Positions 24,456 through 35,765 of a DNA stretch of 64,000 bases are shown here, piece by piece. Each line of letters starts with the position of its first letter. The stretch's first letter is position 1. Made by a program: the position numbers and the translations under genes. This DNA is from Dasyornis broadbenti (Eukaryota > Chordata > Aves > Passeriformes > Dasyornithidae), in NCBI GenBank assembly GCA_013397935.1, contig VZRN01004396.1, positions 369,114-433,113 on the forward strand, given 5' to 3'. The notes beneath the pieces are model-generated. The model worked only from the letters and a program-made list of their open reading frames with translations, was not told the origin of the DNA and did not search any database.

Positions 24456-24763
24456 TGTGCAGATCAGGGCATGACTGAGGCACTTTAGGTGATTTTGTCC
24501 AGGGCTCCCTGGCAACAACCCTGATCTGGAAGAGACGCTGTCTGTTTGCTCTTTGCTCTCCAGGCAGCTCTTCATAAGCCCCCCGGTACACCTGATCCAT
24601 AAACCCCATAAACTTCATTCACTTTCCTTTCACTGCCTCTGCCTGTCCTCACAGCGAACTCTATGCAGTCCCCGAACAAAGGCAGTCAGTGGTGGGCAGG
24701 ACAGGATGGAGGCACCAGGAGCTGCTCCTCCCTCCCTGGGGCTGGGCTGGGCTGGAGCACTCG

Positions 24764-24913
24764 GCTCAGGGACCCGGGATCAGCACAGGGGCCCGGGCTG
24801 GGCTCAGGGACCCGGGATCGGCTCAGGGACCCAGGATCGGCTCAGGGACCTGGGATCAGCACGAACCCGGGATCAGCACAGGGACCCGGGATTGGCTCAG
24901 GGGCCCGGACTCA
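24764..24913 (+). repeat. 19-bp minisatellite, about 8 units
   Basis: Head-to-tail units of the form GCTCAGGGACCCGGGATCG with G/A, T/A and single-base variants. One unit (24859-24875) is 2 bp short. Each unit has two GGG runs on the + strand and CCC on the -, so G-quadruplex-like folding is possible. The open frames across it come from the repeat. Confidence 0.88.
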
Positions 24914-25810
24914 TCGCTGCCAGCGGCTCCAGGGACATGGCAGCCCAGAACAAGCTGTCCAGGGGTAGGTGTTCGTCCTGCCAGACATCTGGCGATGCCG
25001 GGATTTTTTGGCAGAGGGTGGGAGGACGGAGTGTGAAGGGGTAATTTGTAGTGGGTCACTTGGGAGTTGTGCTCTCGAGGGATTGGAAGGGCTGGAAGTG
25101 TGCGGGGATCTTCTTCCTCACACTCCGAGTGCTTTTCGGTGCTGCTGGGCAGGAACTGAGAGCGTTGCTGCTGCTTGAGGACTCCCAACCCTGCTTTGGG
25201 AGCAGGAACAGCTCAGCTTTGTCTGCTGCCTTCCCCCTGTGTGTGCCCAGGTCCCCCAAAGCTGCTACAGCTGTGAGCAGGGCCGGGCTGCAGGAGAGGG
25301 GTCTGCAGGGTGGGGACACAGCACGGAGTTCAGGTGCCAGCCAAGGGTGTCCTGTGTGGCCGTGACCCGTGGTCCCCACGCTGTGAGCCCGTTGCTGGCA
25401 CGTTAATTGCTGTATTGTTAATTGTTGTGCTGACATGGCCTGAGTGTGGGGTTTGCTTGCCCTACAAGGGGCTCGTGGGATGGTTTTTATTTCAAGTGCT
25501 TTTAGATATGAATCAAACAAGGCACAGCTCTCTGGAGGTGCTCTGGCTTTGATTGGGGTGACTTGTGTGTGTCGAGTTTTGACTTCAGAGGAACCGGTGT
25601 GTCTGAATCGCTGCACGTGGTGCCTGCTTTGACCTGAGGTGGGGTCCAGGGACACCTCGGGAAACCTGCACCTCTGAGTTTTAAATAAACACGGGGTTGT
25701 GTTTAGGTGAGGCAGCAGCCTGGGTGCAGCCTGGGCTCTCTCTGGGATGCTGTGAGGTCAGGGGCAATGTGCAGGATGGACAGAACCGTGCAAGCCCAGA
25801 GCAGGTTCCC

Positions 25811-25917
25811 ATGAGCAGCCTGGGACGGTGGAAAGTGTCCCTGCCCATGGCAGGGAGTGGAACAAGACAAGCTTTAGGATCCTTCCCAATCCAAACCATT
25901 CTGGGACTCTCTGAGAG
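25811..25917 (+). mobile_element. CR1 LINE 3' end fragment, group A-like
   Basis: GAGCAGCCTGGGACGGTGGA, GTCCCTGCCCATGGCAGGG and the tail CCATTCTGGGACTCTCTGAG. Only the last 100 bp or so is present. Confidence 0.83.
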
Positions 25918-26646
25918 TTAAAGCTCCGTGCCTGAGGTCAGCAGAGGTTGGTGTGTGCTCCTTGCCCTGACCAGAGCAGTGTGGGCAGGAGCTGGATGCA
26001 CAGCCCCAGCGTGTGCCGGATCCCAGGCACCAGAGAGGTTGACAGCACCTTGTTTCCTCTCGATTCTCTCAGGAAACGAGGGGTCTGGTGGAGCCGTTTT
26101 TCCCCCCCAGGCTGTCCCTGCTCCCTGTGCCACGGTGGCAGCAGCGCTGGGGCTCTGAGAGGAGAGAGGTGTGGGGCTGTGGTTTTGCAAACCAGCTGCC
26201 GGCTGAGATCTTCCTCTTCCCATCCATCCTGGCCTGCCCCATCTCGGGGGCTTCTGGGGCACGTTGTGCTCCGAATGGGGAACCGATTTTCTTTGGGTTT
26301 CCTGCTGTCTTACGTGTTCAGCAGCCCTTGGAAAGTCCAGCGAGCCCAGAACTCTCTCAAGAAAAATGCAGGGTGAGAAGGGCCCTTTCTCGGCACGGCA
26401 GCCAGTGCTGCCATGCCCGGAGCCACTCCTGGACCTGGTGCAGGGAGGATCTGGCGGGAGCTTTGTCTGTGGCCAGTGTGGCCCTGGGTGTCCCCGGAGC
26501 AGAGGTGGGAGCTGCCAGCAGAGCTCACGTGCTGGAGGCCGTCCAGGGGTTTGGAGATGACTTTGGTCCTTTTTGTTTTCCTTGCAGCATTAGGCTAGGA
26601 ATGGGGTTTTCTTGGTTTGGTTTTCTTTTTTTTCCCTTCTCATTTT

Positions 26647-26686
26647 ACACACACACACACACACACACACGTATATATATATATAT
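26647..26686 (+). repeat. (CA)n followed by (TA)n microsatellite
   Basis: About 12 CA dinucleotides run into GTATATATATATATAT. A compound dinucleotide repeat that is likely to vary in length. Confidence 0.93.
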
Positions 26687-28179
26687 TCTTTTCTAGGTTG
26701 CATTTGCAAATGCAGCCACCTTCCTTCAGGACAGCAGCTTCTTCTCATCCACAGTGGTGAGCTCAGCTCTCACCACCCCAGCAAACTGCAGCTCCAGGTG
26801 TTTAACTGATGCAGCTCTTTTTGTTCACGGAGGAAAACATTCCTTTGAGTTTCTTGTAGTTAAAAGAAAGCAAGCTTTGAGCAAAATACCAGAGGAGCTT
26901 GTTAATGGTCAATTTTCCTCGACAGTTGTATTGGCACTCCTGATAAGGAATGTGAGTGCTTGGCTTGACAAAGGCAGCAGGAATCGAACTCTCATGTAGA
27001 GGAGACACAGACAAGATAATCTGATGGGTGTCTCTGTGTCTGCAGCTTGTCCTGAGCAGCGCAGAGCCCTGGCAGGGCTGGGCTGGACTGTGAGGCCAGG
27101 CTGATGCTGCTGGGGGTTTGGCTGTGGAGCAGGAAGGGGAAACCCCCTCCCACCTTCCCAGGGTCACACATCCACAACCCAAACAATGGTCAGTGCGTGC
27201 CCGGGGTAGCATGGGAGATGTCAATAAAACCAATAAAAGCTCCTTTCCTGAGGTCTCTGTGGGGCTTCTGAGGGACTGAGCAGTGGGGTTTCTTCAGGAC
27301 CTTTTTTGTTGCCCAGCACAAGGGATGTGACCGAGGAGCCCCAGCTCATGCCAGCCACTGTTGAGCGATGCCAAAGCTGCACCCAGGACATGGTTTGAAA
27401 TGTGCAGCAGGAAAAAGGTGCTGGTTAGTCCTGGGAAAGAGGAGGATCCATGGCACTCATGGAGTGCCATCTACTGGCACCGCAGCCGGGGCACCGCATG
27501 CCCCGGGGCCAGAGTCGATGCCCAGCCCCGAGGGATGCTGAGGGTGGGCTCCCTTTGCTTCCTCAGCCCTGCCCTCCTTGCCCCTTGTAGAGCAGGAGGA
27601 GCCTGGCAGCAGCTGCCGAGGGTGGCACGTCCTGGCCAGAGCTGGTGCCACCACGGCCGATCCCATCCACGCTGCCCTTGGCTCCTTCCTGTCCTCTCCC
27701 TGGAGCTGCCCCAGGCACTTCTTGACATCCCAAACCAGGGGACGCATTTAGATTTATCAAACCCCTCCCCTAATCCCTCCACCAGCACTTGGGCACTGCT
27801 TGGAGATGGGTGTTGGGAGCTGGATTTAGGGACAAGGGGCGCTGGGGCACGAGGGGCACTTTTTGGTGTCCCCTGAGCACTGTGTGGCACACAGGGGCTG
27901 ACTGGCACCCTAAACCCACCGCTGATGCATCAGTGACTCCTGCCCTGCCCCATACACACCATAAACCTCGGTAGCCTTAAAGCTGGTGATCTGGGGTTTG
28001 TCTTCACGGAAACTCTTCCTGTGACTTGGCCTTTTGGGGAAATTTGGGGCATAGGGTGTGGTTATACAGAGATGGGGATTCTTTCTGGGGAAGGGACAAG
28101 TGAACATCTTGAAGTGTTTATATTTAAAGAGAGGGGGAAAAAGGTTGTGTTTCATGAAAATGGTGCTTCGTAGGAGCAA

Positions 28180-28290
28180 GTGGATTGAATTCAGCCCTTT
28201 TTAATGCAATTTAAATAATCGATGATCTATTCAATTACAAAAATATTTGGCAGAGCTCTAAATAGGTCACATCTGTCTTTGAATTGTTCT
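28180..28290 (+). promoter_or_regulatory. AT-rich island, possible enhancer (weak)
   Basis: Non-repetitive AT-rich sequence in a GC-rich intron, with TTTAATGCAATTTAAATAAT, ATCGAT and CAATTAC. The only basis is composition and homeodomain-type TAAT/ATTA cores. No conservation could be tested. Confidence 0.25.
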
Positions 28291-29906
28291 TCAGGTAAAT
28301 ACCTCACTATGTGGTGTCACATGGACCAAATTCTGTAGGAGCTGCTGTTTGGGAGGGAGAACTCCTTGGCTGTACATGCAGTTATCCCCAAAACTCTGCA
28401 CCTGGCGTGCTCTGACCCACGGATTTGCTTTAGGGCTGCCTTAGTAAGCCTGGATTATATATTTTGGGCATATTCAGCTCCTGAAGTTTGCAGCCCTGAG
28501 GTTGCTGGCTGGAAGTGGGCACGGCCAGGGGCTTTGCTGGCAGCTTCTGTGTTGCTTTTGGGGGCCCGGATGGAATCCTGAGCCCGCTGTGCCCCAGGAA
28601 TGCTCACCTTGGGAAAGGGGAAAACAAAAAACACCGACTTTTGTTGTGGTGACCGCAGCCTGGAGGTTACTCGCGAGCAGGAGCCGGGGCTGAGGGAGGG
28701 AGGCAGGTGGTGGTGAGAACGCTTTGTTTGGGAAAGTTTTCCTCATTGTGTCCAACAATTCTTCTGAGATGATCCTTCCTGTGGGCTGAATCATCGTCTG
28801 GGCCAGCGCTGGCTCTCGGGCCCTGCGGCCGCATCCTGCACCCTCGGGGCATCCACAGGGCCGGAGGGGCCCAGCACCCGCAGGATCACAGTCCTGCCCT
28901 TGGAACTGCCACCCCTGGGTGTGTTCCTCACCCCTCTGGGGGCTGCTTTTCCCAAGGAAGTTCGCAGGGAGTCGTGCATTAGTGCTGTTCCCCACCATCC
29001 CTCCTCCGCTGAGAGCAGTCACAAACAAACTGCCAAGGCCACCCTCGTGGGGTGTACGTGTGTTTGGCCACTTCCCCGCGTAGTTTCCACATTTTTTGGA
29101 AGCCGTCCTTAATTTGTCTAATTTTTAACAGCCCCTGGCCTCCCTACCTGCAGGGCTGCAGCGGTGCAGGACTGGGAGGGCTCACGTACACACGGCTGGC
29201 ACTGCCCGCCTGTTTGATCTCAAATGCCTCTCTGGCAAACTTCTGGGGGTTTTTTTTGGTCACTTGTAAGTAAACAAGCTTCTGTCCCCATTTGTCTTTC
29301 TTGGTGAGTAATGGAAACCAAGTGGGAGAAGATTTCTGTTCCCCGGTGTTCCGGTTGCATCTCTGAGGCCGTAATTTGATTTTACATTGCAAATTAAACA
29401 ATACTTGGAAAGATGCAAATCAGAGCGGAAATAGAGATGGGTGCTGCTGAGTGGAGTATGTGGGGGTGTTGCAGCTCCTCGGTGCATCTGTGGGCGTGTG
29501 CAAAACACCCATGGCCCGAGGAACACGAGAGGTCACCCAGAGTGTCCCAGGGGACCCGCTGTGTTTCAGTCCTCGCTGGCTGCAGGCTGCTCAGTTCCCT
29601 CGTTCACTCAGCAAAATGAATTTGCTCCCTTTGGACAGCAACCTGTGTGTGACTGTGGGGTGTCTGTGGTTCTCATGGGTGTGCAACTCTTGTGGAAAAA
29701 GAAACGACCTGGAAAAAACTGGGATGTGGATTTACGCTCGCTCTTCTCCCTGAAGCTTTCTGTTTAATGGAATATAACCCCTGGCTTTGGGAATAACGCC
29801 GTGTCTCCTGAATTTCAATTGTTTTGTGGTAGCAAATGTGTTGATGTTGTCGAATAAGGCAGACCCAGGGAAGGTTCTTCCCAGGGCAGCCTGTGCCCTT
29901 ATGGGA

Positions 29907-30595
29907 GGATGGATGGAGATCAGCGCTGGCAGAAGGAGCTGGGGGTGTTGGTGGGTGAGAGGCTCAACCTGCCCTGGCCATGGGCGCTGACCCCCAGAAA
30001 CCTCCCCTGTGCTGGGCTGAGCCCCCAGCGTGGGCAGCAGGGGAGGGGGGATTCTGCCCCTCTGCCCCCTCAGGTGAGACCCCACCTGCAGAGCTGCCTC
30101 CAGCCCTGGGGAACAACATCAGCAGCACCTGGAGCTGCTGGAGCCGGTCCAGAGGAGGCCATGGAGATGCTCCAGGGCTGGAGCCCCTCTGCTCTGGAGC
30201 CAGGCTGGGAGAGCTGGGGGTGTTCACCTGGAGAAGAGAAGGCTCCAGGGAGAGCTCAGAGCCCCTGGCAGGGCCTAAAGGGGCTCCAGGAGAGCTGGAG
30301 AGGGACTGGGGACAAGGGATGGAGGGCCAGGACCCAGGGAATGGCTTCCCAGTGCCAGAGGGCAGGGATAGATGGGATCTTGGGAAGGAATTGTTCCCTG
30401 GGAGGGTGGGGAAGCCCTGGCCCAGGGTGGCCAGAGCAGCTGTGGCTGCCCCTGGATCCCTGGCAGTGCCCAAGGCCAGGCTGGACAGGGCTTGGAGCAG
30501 CCTGGGACAGTGGAAGGTGTCCCTGCCATGGCAGGGGTGGCACTGGATGGGCTTTAAGTTCCCTTCCAGCCCAAGCCATTCTCGGATTCTGTGAT
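29907..30595 (+). mobile_element. CR1 LINE 3' end, group A, long copy
   Basis: Starts GGATGGATGGAGATCAGCGC, then CTGGGGGTGTTGGTGGGTGA, the CTGGGCTGAGCCCCCAGCG block and the whole group A 3' end to CTCGGATTCTGTGAT. Its 5' part translates in a frame resembling the CR1 reverse-transcriptase C-terminus. The palindrome is at 30521-30536 and the E-box at 30225-30230. It forms an inverted pair with 31423-32106. Confidence 0.92.
30054..30079 (+). other. CR1-borne pyrimidine tract-CAG/GTGAGA (recursive-splice-like site)
   Basis: Same motif as at 18571: CTGCCCCTCTGCCCCCTCAG followed by GTGAGA, GT at 30074, sense to TCF3. The copy in the inverted element at 31423 is antisense. Confidence 0.35.
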
Positions 30596-31422
30596 AACAA
30601 AAATGCAGTGAGAGAAGTGAAGGCAGCGAGGCTTTTGGGCCTCCCAAGTGCAGGGAAATTCCCGCTCCCTGCAGCAGGAACGCCCCAAGAGCAGCAGCCA
30701 GTCCCTCTCCCAGCCCCTGGGAGAGCCAGCAAGATGCCACACAGAGAAACAAAACAAACCTGTGACGACAACCAGAGGGAAGAAAATAAACTTTAAAGCT
30801 CAAAACACTTCCCCCAGCTGTAAAAACAAAGGCCAGCAGTGACCAAACATGAGCACAAAGGAGCGGCAGGAGAAGGGGATGGAGGATAACACAGTCAGGG
30901 CTTTGGAGAGGTCACCAGCCTGCGGGACAAACCCACCGTGTCCCTTGTCCCCAGTCTCTCCAGGACAAACCTACCCATGTCCCTCATCCCCAGCGCCATC
31001 CAAGCCTGACAGCCCTGCAAGAAGCAGGATGTCAAGGAGGGTCCAAGGGACAAAAGTGCAGGGAAACGGACCAAGAACAACACGGGGCTGAGTCAGACCC
31101 ACAACAGGTGCCAGAGGAGTCGCTTTGCTTCGCTGTCCCTCACATCAGTCGTGGTTTGGAGGGACAGCTCTGCTCCCTCCGTGCAGATGGAAACACAGCC
31201 CTGGTGTGACGCCAGGCCAGGCTGGACAGGGACACTGCCACTGCACTGGGACAAGGCCAGGTGACAGGGACCACGGAGGCTGGGAGAGCACGAGGGGCTG
31301 TCCCAAACCTCTGGAAGCAGCTTGGGATAAACCCAACCCTGCAGAAGAACAGGAGGTGGCCCAGACCCAACCCTGTGGTCCCTCCTTCCCAGGAGGGTGT
31401 CACAGAGAGCAGTGTCTGTCAC

Positions 31423-32106
31423 TATGGAATCGTGGAGGGGTTTGGGCTGGAAGGGACCTCAAAGCTCATCCCATCCAGTGCCACCCCTGCCACGGGCAGG
31501 GACACCTTCCACTGTCCCAGGCTGCTCCAAGCCCTGTCCAGCCTGGCCTTGGACACTGCCAGGGATCCAGGGGCAGCCACAGCTGCTCTGGCCACCCTGG
31601 GCCAGGGCCTCCCCACCCTCCCAGGGAACAATTCCTTCCCAAGATCCCATCTATCCCTGCCCTCTGGCACTGGGAAGCCATTCCCTGGGTCCTGTCCCTC
31701 CATCCCTTGTCCCCAGTCCCTCTCCAGCTCTCCTGGAACCCCTTCAGGCCCTGCCAGGGGCTCTGAGCTCTCCCTGGAGCCTTCTCTTCTCCAGGTGAAC
31801 ACCCCCAGCTCTCCCAGCCTGGCTCCAGAGCAGGGGGGCTCCAGCCCTGGAGCATCTCCATGGCCTCCTCTGGACAGGCTCCAGCAGCTCCAGGTGCTGC
31901 TGATGTTGTTCCCCAGGGCTGGAGGCAGCTCTGCAGGTGGGGTCTCACCTGAGGGGGCAGAGGGGCAGAATCCCCCCTCCCCTGCTGCCCACGCTGGGGG
32001 CTCAGCCCAGCACAGGGGAGGTTTCTGGGGGTCAGTGCCCATGGCTGGGGCAGGTTGAGCCTCTCACCCACCAACACCCCCAAATCCTTCTCCCCAGGGC
32101 TACTCC
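31423..32106 (-). mobile_element. CR1 LINE 3' end, group A, long copy
   Basis: Tail at left (ATGGAATCGTGGAGGGGTTT). Near-identical to the reverse complement of 29907-30595, including the internal GGGGATTCTGCC-type block. It ends at left-to-right CTTCTCCCCAGGGCTACTCC, where the ATCC microsatellite begins. The E-box is at 31792-31797. Confidence 0.92.
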
Positions 32107-32193
32107 CATCCATCCATCCATCCATCCATCCCTCCATCCATCCATCCATCCATCCATCCATCCATCCATCCATCCATCCATCCATCCATCCCT
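32107..32193 (+). repeat. (ATCC)n microsatellite at a CR1 5' edge
   Basis: About 20 ATCC units with two CTCC interruptions. It sits exactly where the inverted-orientation sister element at 29907 has GGATGGATGG, so it probably expanded from a short run inside the CR1. The minus-strand open frame with repeated Trp-Met-Asp-Gly is just this repeat. Confidence 0.95.
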
Positions 32194-32448
32194 CCCCCTT
32201 TTTTAATTTAATGAATCCTGTCCAGTCTCCTCCATCCTCCAGGAGGAGCACAGCCCAACATTTCACCACTGCTGTGAATCTTGGGACCCTGGGTCAGGTC
32301 CTTGGCCCTGCTCTGGACATGGGGGGTGGTGGCTGTGACCCAGTGCCACTACGGGCAACCTTTGCAGTTGTTTTGCAAGGCCTTGATGAGGCTTGGGCTG
32401 GCCCAAGTGATTAATTGCCTTAATGATGACTTAAAATAAAGGCAACCT

Positions 32449-32462
32449 TTTTTTTTTTTTTT
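32449..32462 (+). repeat. poly-T run
   Basis: About 14 T after AAGGCAACC. Simple sequence. Confidence 0.8.
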
Positions 32463-32650
32463 ATTACCATAAAACCGCTCCCTAAAATGCAGTGGGGACC
32501 TTCCTCTACATCTGCAAATACCACTTGTGTCTTAGGTGAGGGATGGTTGAATTTGCTGGCTGGGTTTTGTTGGTTTTTCCAAAACTTCCTCACTGCTATG
32601 CTGGGCACTGGTCTGTACATTTATTATTGTATAGAATTATTATTGTTTAT

Positions 32651-32748
32651 GCACAGGATGGGATTGTTGGGGTGTCTGTGCAGGGGCTGGAGCTGGGCTC
32701 AGTGGTCCTTGTGGGTCCCTTCCAGCTCAGGACATTCCAGGATTCTCT
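32651..32748 (+). mobile_element. CR1 LINE 3' end fragment, group B
   Basis: GCACAGGATGGGATTGTTGG, then GTCCTTGTGGGTCCCTTCCA and GACATTCCAGGATTCTCTCT. Only the last 100 bp remain. Confidence 0.86.
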
Positions 32749-33418
32749 CTCTGGGATGCTACACCGGCACCCCCAAAACCAGCCCAGGGGCTGCACTGGA
32801 GCCTGCCCTGTCCTTTGAGAGCAGTGTCAGTGCCATTGGAGCATCTTCCAAAAGATCAGGAGTTACTAAAGCACTTCGTTGACTCTTTTCCCCTCTTTCT
32901 GGCTTTGTTTGGTGTCGGCTGTAAGTTTAATTTCTTTCCATCCTTATCCCTCATGGAAAGCCGATGGGGAATGGATCATTTTTCCCCACTCTTTGCCGAG
33001 TTCTATGCCATCTTTCCCCAGCCCCAAACATTTCCTAAAGCCCATCTGTGTGTGTGCAGAAACTGCTGAACTGGAGTACAGTGCAGGAGATGCCGAGCAG
33101 ATGCTGAGCAGAGGAATTAACAATCACCAAAGTGGTGGCATCAGCTCTTTGAAGTCAAAAATTATCCCTGAGTGCACATTTGGGGAGGGGGTGGCAGCAG
33201 CAGGTGCTTCCCTGGATCAGGGGTGTGTGGGGTGGCTGTGCCTGTCCTGGCTTTGGCTTCTGGGTTCATTCATCATCACAAAGAGAAATGGGCAGAATCT
33301 GCCCCAGAAATCGTGGTGGGACCTGGGAGTTTAACGTGGCTGCTGTTGTGTGTCCCCCTTGGGGTGCCTGGTGTGGAGGATGGTGGCACTGGGCTGTCCT
33401 GGTCCAGAGCGTCTGTTT

Positions 33419-33685
33419 GTGGAATATCCTGAGAGGGAAAGGACCCACAGGGATCATTGATGCAGCCCCCAGCCCTGCACAGACACCCCAACAATCCCAC
33501 CCTGTGCAGCCCTGGCAGCGCTGTCCAAACGCTCCTGGAGCTCTGGCAGCCTTGGGGCCGGGACCATTGCCTGGGGAGCCTGGGCAGTGCCCAGCAGCCT
33601 CTGGGGGAAGAACCTTTCCCTGAGCTCCATCCCAAGCCCTGACACAGCTCCAGCCGTTCCCTGGGCTCCTGGCCCTGTCCCAGGA
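33419..33685 (-). mobile_element. CR1 LINE 3' end, group B
   Basis: Left end GGAATATCCTGAGAGGGAAA, then ACCCACAGGGATCATTGATG, CAGCCTCTGGGGGAAGAACC and GGCTCCTGGCCCTGTCCC. 5' truncated. Confidence 0.88.
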
Positions 33686-33758
33686 AGCGCCACCTGACCC
33701 ACTCGGTGCTCCTGGACAGGTCAGGAAGTGGCAGCACATCCCAGCCCTGCCATGGGCA

Positions 33759-33903
33759 GAGAATCAGAGAATGCCAGAGTGGTTTGGGTTCAGAGGGACC
33801 TTAGAGCCCATCCAGTGCCACCCCTGCCATGGCAGGGACACCTCCCACTGTCCCAGGCTGCTCCAAGCCCTGTCCAGCCTGGCCTTGGGCACTGCCAGGG
33901 CAG
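33759..33903 (-). mobile_element. CR1 LINE 3' end fragment, group A
   Basis: GAGAATCAGAGAATGCCAGA, then the CCCTGCCATGGCAGGG palindrome, CCAGGCTGCTCCAAGCCCTG and GGGCACTGCCAGGGCAGC. It ends about 70 bp after the previous group B copy, in the same orientation. Confidence 0.85.
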
Positions 33904-34383
33904 CAGAGCAGCTGAGCCTCACTGTCCCAACCAGTCCGTTTTGGTCCCAGCTCAAATTCCAAAGCAGTGAAGGGGACAAAACCTCCCCTGCCCTGCCCCA
34001 CGAGCAGAGCCCTCCAGGCTGGCATTGCCAGGGACCCCGTGCTGCCCTCCAGGTGTTCAGGGGGGTTTTATTTCCCCCCCTTATTTTTATTTTAATTGTT
34101 TTGTCGTGCGCCGGGAAAAGGAAGTGAACAAATTGTATGGTCCCCTCCACAATCGACGTCCTGTAAACAGCTCCCGGCTGCCTTCCACTCACAGCTGTTT
34201 TTTCCTATTTGGGGGTGGATGGGGCTGGTAAATAAACAGGAATTCTGGGAGCTGCTTCCAGCACCCCTTTCCCCTCGCAGGGGCTGTGCCAGCACCCCAT
34301 GGCCTTTCCTGGGGGGTGCCTGGGTGGGTTGTTCCTCACCGAGTGGAGCCAGCTCGCTTCAGGAAAAACAACTTTGCTGGTTT

Positions 34384-34530
34384 GCTGAGACTAAAGCTAA
34401 TTACTAGTCGACTAATTTTATTGATTTCCAATCCCTTTTAGCAGAGATTTTGCTGTGGGGCTGATCGCCAGAACGATTAGCACACAAAGCCGCTTAATTT
34501 GGAAGTGTTTATCAAGCAGCCTTCTGTCAC
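34384..34530 (+). promoter_or_regulatory. AT-rich island, possible enhancer (weak)
   Basis: Non-repetitive block with CTAATTACTAGTCGACTAAT, TTATTGATTTCC and GCTTAATTTGG: several homeodomain-type TAAT/ATTA cores. Function is inference. Confidence 0.25.
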
Positions 34531-34636
34531 CTCTGCTTCAAATCAAATCAAATCACGGTGCTGCCGGTGGCCCTGCCTGTGGTGGCTCGTGCTGTCCCAC
34601 CCCCAGGGGAGGCAGGTGGGGAGCGGGGGGTTAAAT

Positions 34637-34716
34637 AACCATGGCAGGTGCTCTGGAGGCAGGTGATCTTTAAGGTTCTTTCCAACCCAAACCATCCCAT
34701 GGATCTCAGTATTCCA
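34637..34716 (+). mobile_element. CR1 LINE 3' terminal fragment
   Basis: AGGTGATCTTTAAGGTTCTT, TCCAACCCAAACCATCCCAT and a degraded tail GTATTCCATG. Only the last 80 bp. Confidence 0.75.
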
Positions 34717-34958
34717 TGAGCTTGAAGAGCTGTGGGGTTTTGACTTCCAGCAGCCGCAATCCCTGCCGTGCTCCAACCCTCGGGCACTGCTGTGGCTGCA
34801 GAGCTGGAATTTCCTTCCTGGCCCTCAAATGCCCGCCGTGGGCATTGTGTGCTCAGTCTTGGAGGATGGACGATGCACCTTCGTGGCAGCTACAGCTGCT
34901 TCTGAACCTCCTCCCGCCGCACGAGCGATTTGGCCTAAATATTTTTAATAGAATTTAA

Positions 34959-34959
34959 N
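34959..34959. other. ambiguous base (N)
   Basis: A single N in an AT-rich stretch shortly before an A-rich run. An assembly or sequencing uncertainty. Confidence 0.98.
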
Positions 34960-34986
34960 GGTAATGTTTGTTTTCTATTGAAACTT

Positions 34987-35011
34987 TAAAAAAAAAAAGA
35001 AAAAAAAAAAG
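34987..35011 (+). repeat. A-rich run
   Basis: Two A runs split by one G, followed by GCCTGGCC. Low-complexity sequence. Confidence 0.8.
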
Positions 35012-35221
35012 CCTGGCCCAGTCATTTTGCTGGGAATCAGATTAGGGAGGGCAGATTGTGCAGGCTGTGGGGAGGGAGATGCTCAGCCAGGCTCAGTCAC
35101 AGCTCCAGCAGCACAGAAACCCCAGCAGTGTCCCCCAGTGTCACCCCTGGGGCTGCTGTGAGGGTCCTTTGCTGCCTCCTCCCAAAAATGAAATGAGGTG
35201 ACTTTGGGACATTTCAAGTCA

Positions 35222-35440
35222 TAGGAAGGAATTCCAGAAACTCACCCCTGGGAGGGTGGGGAGGCCCTGGCCCAGGGTGGCCAGAGCAGCTGTGGCTGCC
35301 CCTGGATCCCTGGCAGTGTCCAAGGCCAGGCTGGACAGGGCTTGGAGCAGCCTGGGACAGTGGGAGGGGTCCCTGCCATGGCAGGGGTGGCACTGGATGG
35401 GCTTTGAGGTCCCTTCCAGCCCAAACCATTCCATGATTTG
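35222..35440 (+). mobile_element. CR1 LINE 3' end, group A
   Basis: Starts AGGAAGGAATTCCAGAAACT, then CACCCCTGGGAGGGTGGG and the standard 3' end to AACCATTCCATGATTTGA. It begins at nearly the same internal position as the copy at 14056. Confidence 0.88.
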
Positions 35441-35683
35441 AGCCTACGGGGCTGCAGCTCTCCAGCAGTGCATGTTCTCCACAGGGCATCTCTTGGTACA
35501 GGATTTAAGAGCCAGAACTCTGTATTTGCTTTACAAATGGTGTCTGAGAGGTCTCAGGAGCAAAACATCCCATTCTCCCGCCCTGCACGTCCTCTGGATC
35601 CACAGAGAGATGGCTGCACAGCCCTCGCGCCCTGCTTTGAGCAAGGCCATCGCTGGGGGCTGAGTTTGTTTTGAAAGAGCTGT

Positions 35684-35765
35684 CACAGAATCCTGGGCTG
35701 TCCTGGGCTGGAGGGCACACAGCACCATCGAGTGCCCCTGCTGCCCTTGTCCTGAGCACACCAGT
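35684..35765 (-). mobile_element. possible CR1 3' terminal fragment
   Basis: TCACAGAATCCTGGGCTGTC and GGGCTGGAGGGCAC resemble a reversed CR1 tail, but the following bases do not clearly match. Weak. Confidence 0.4.

Noticed and set aside
24553..25044. Possible exon or gene over the 19-bp repeat
   Set aside because: All three frames are open because the repeat unit lacks stops. No start context or splice structure, and no similarity.
29909..30796. 295-codon open frame on the plus strand
   Set aside because: Almost wholly within a CR1 copy, and its frame is not the one that resembles the reverse transcriptase throughout. GC-rich and stop-poor by composition.
31466..32269. Minus-strand frame with repeated Trp-Met-Asp-Gly
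   Set aside because: It is the ATCC microsatellite translated, fused to a CR1.
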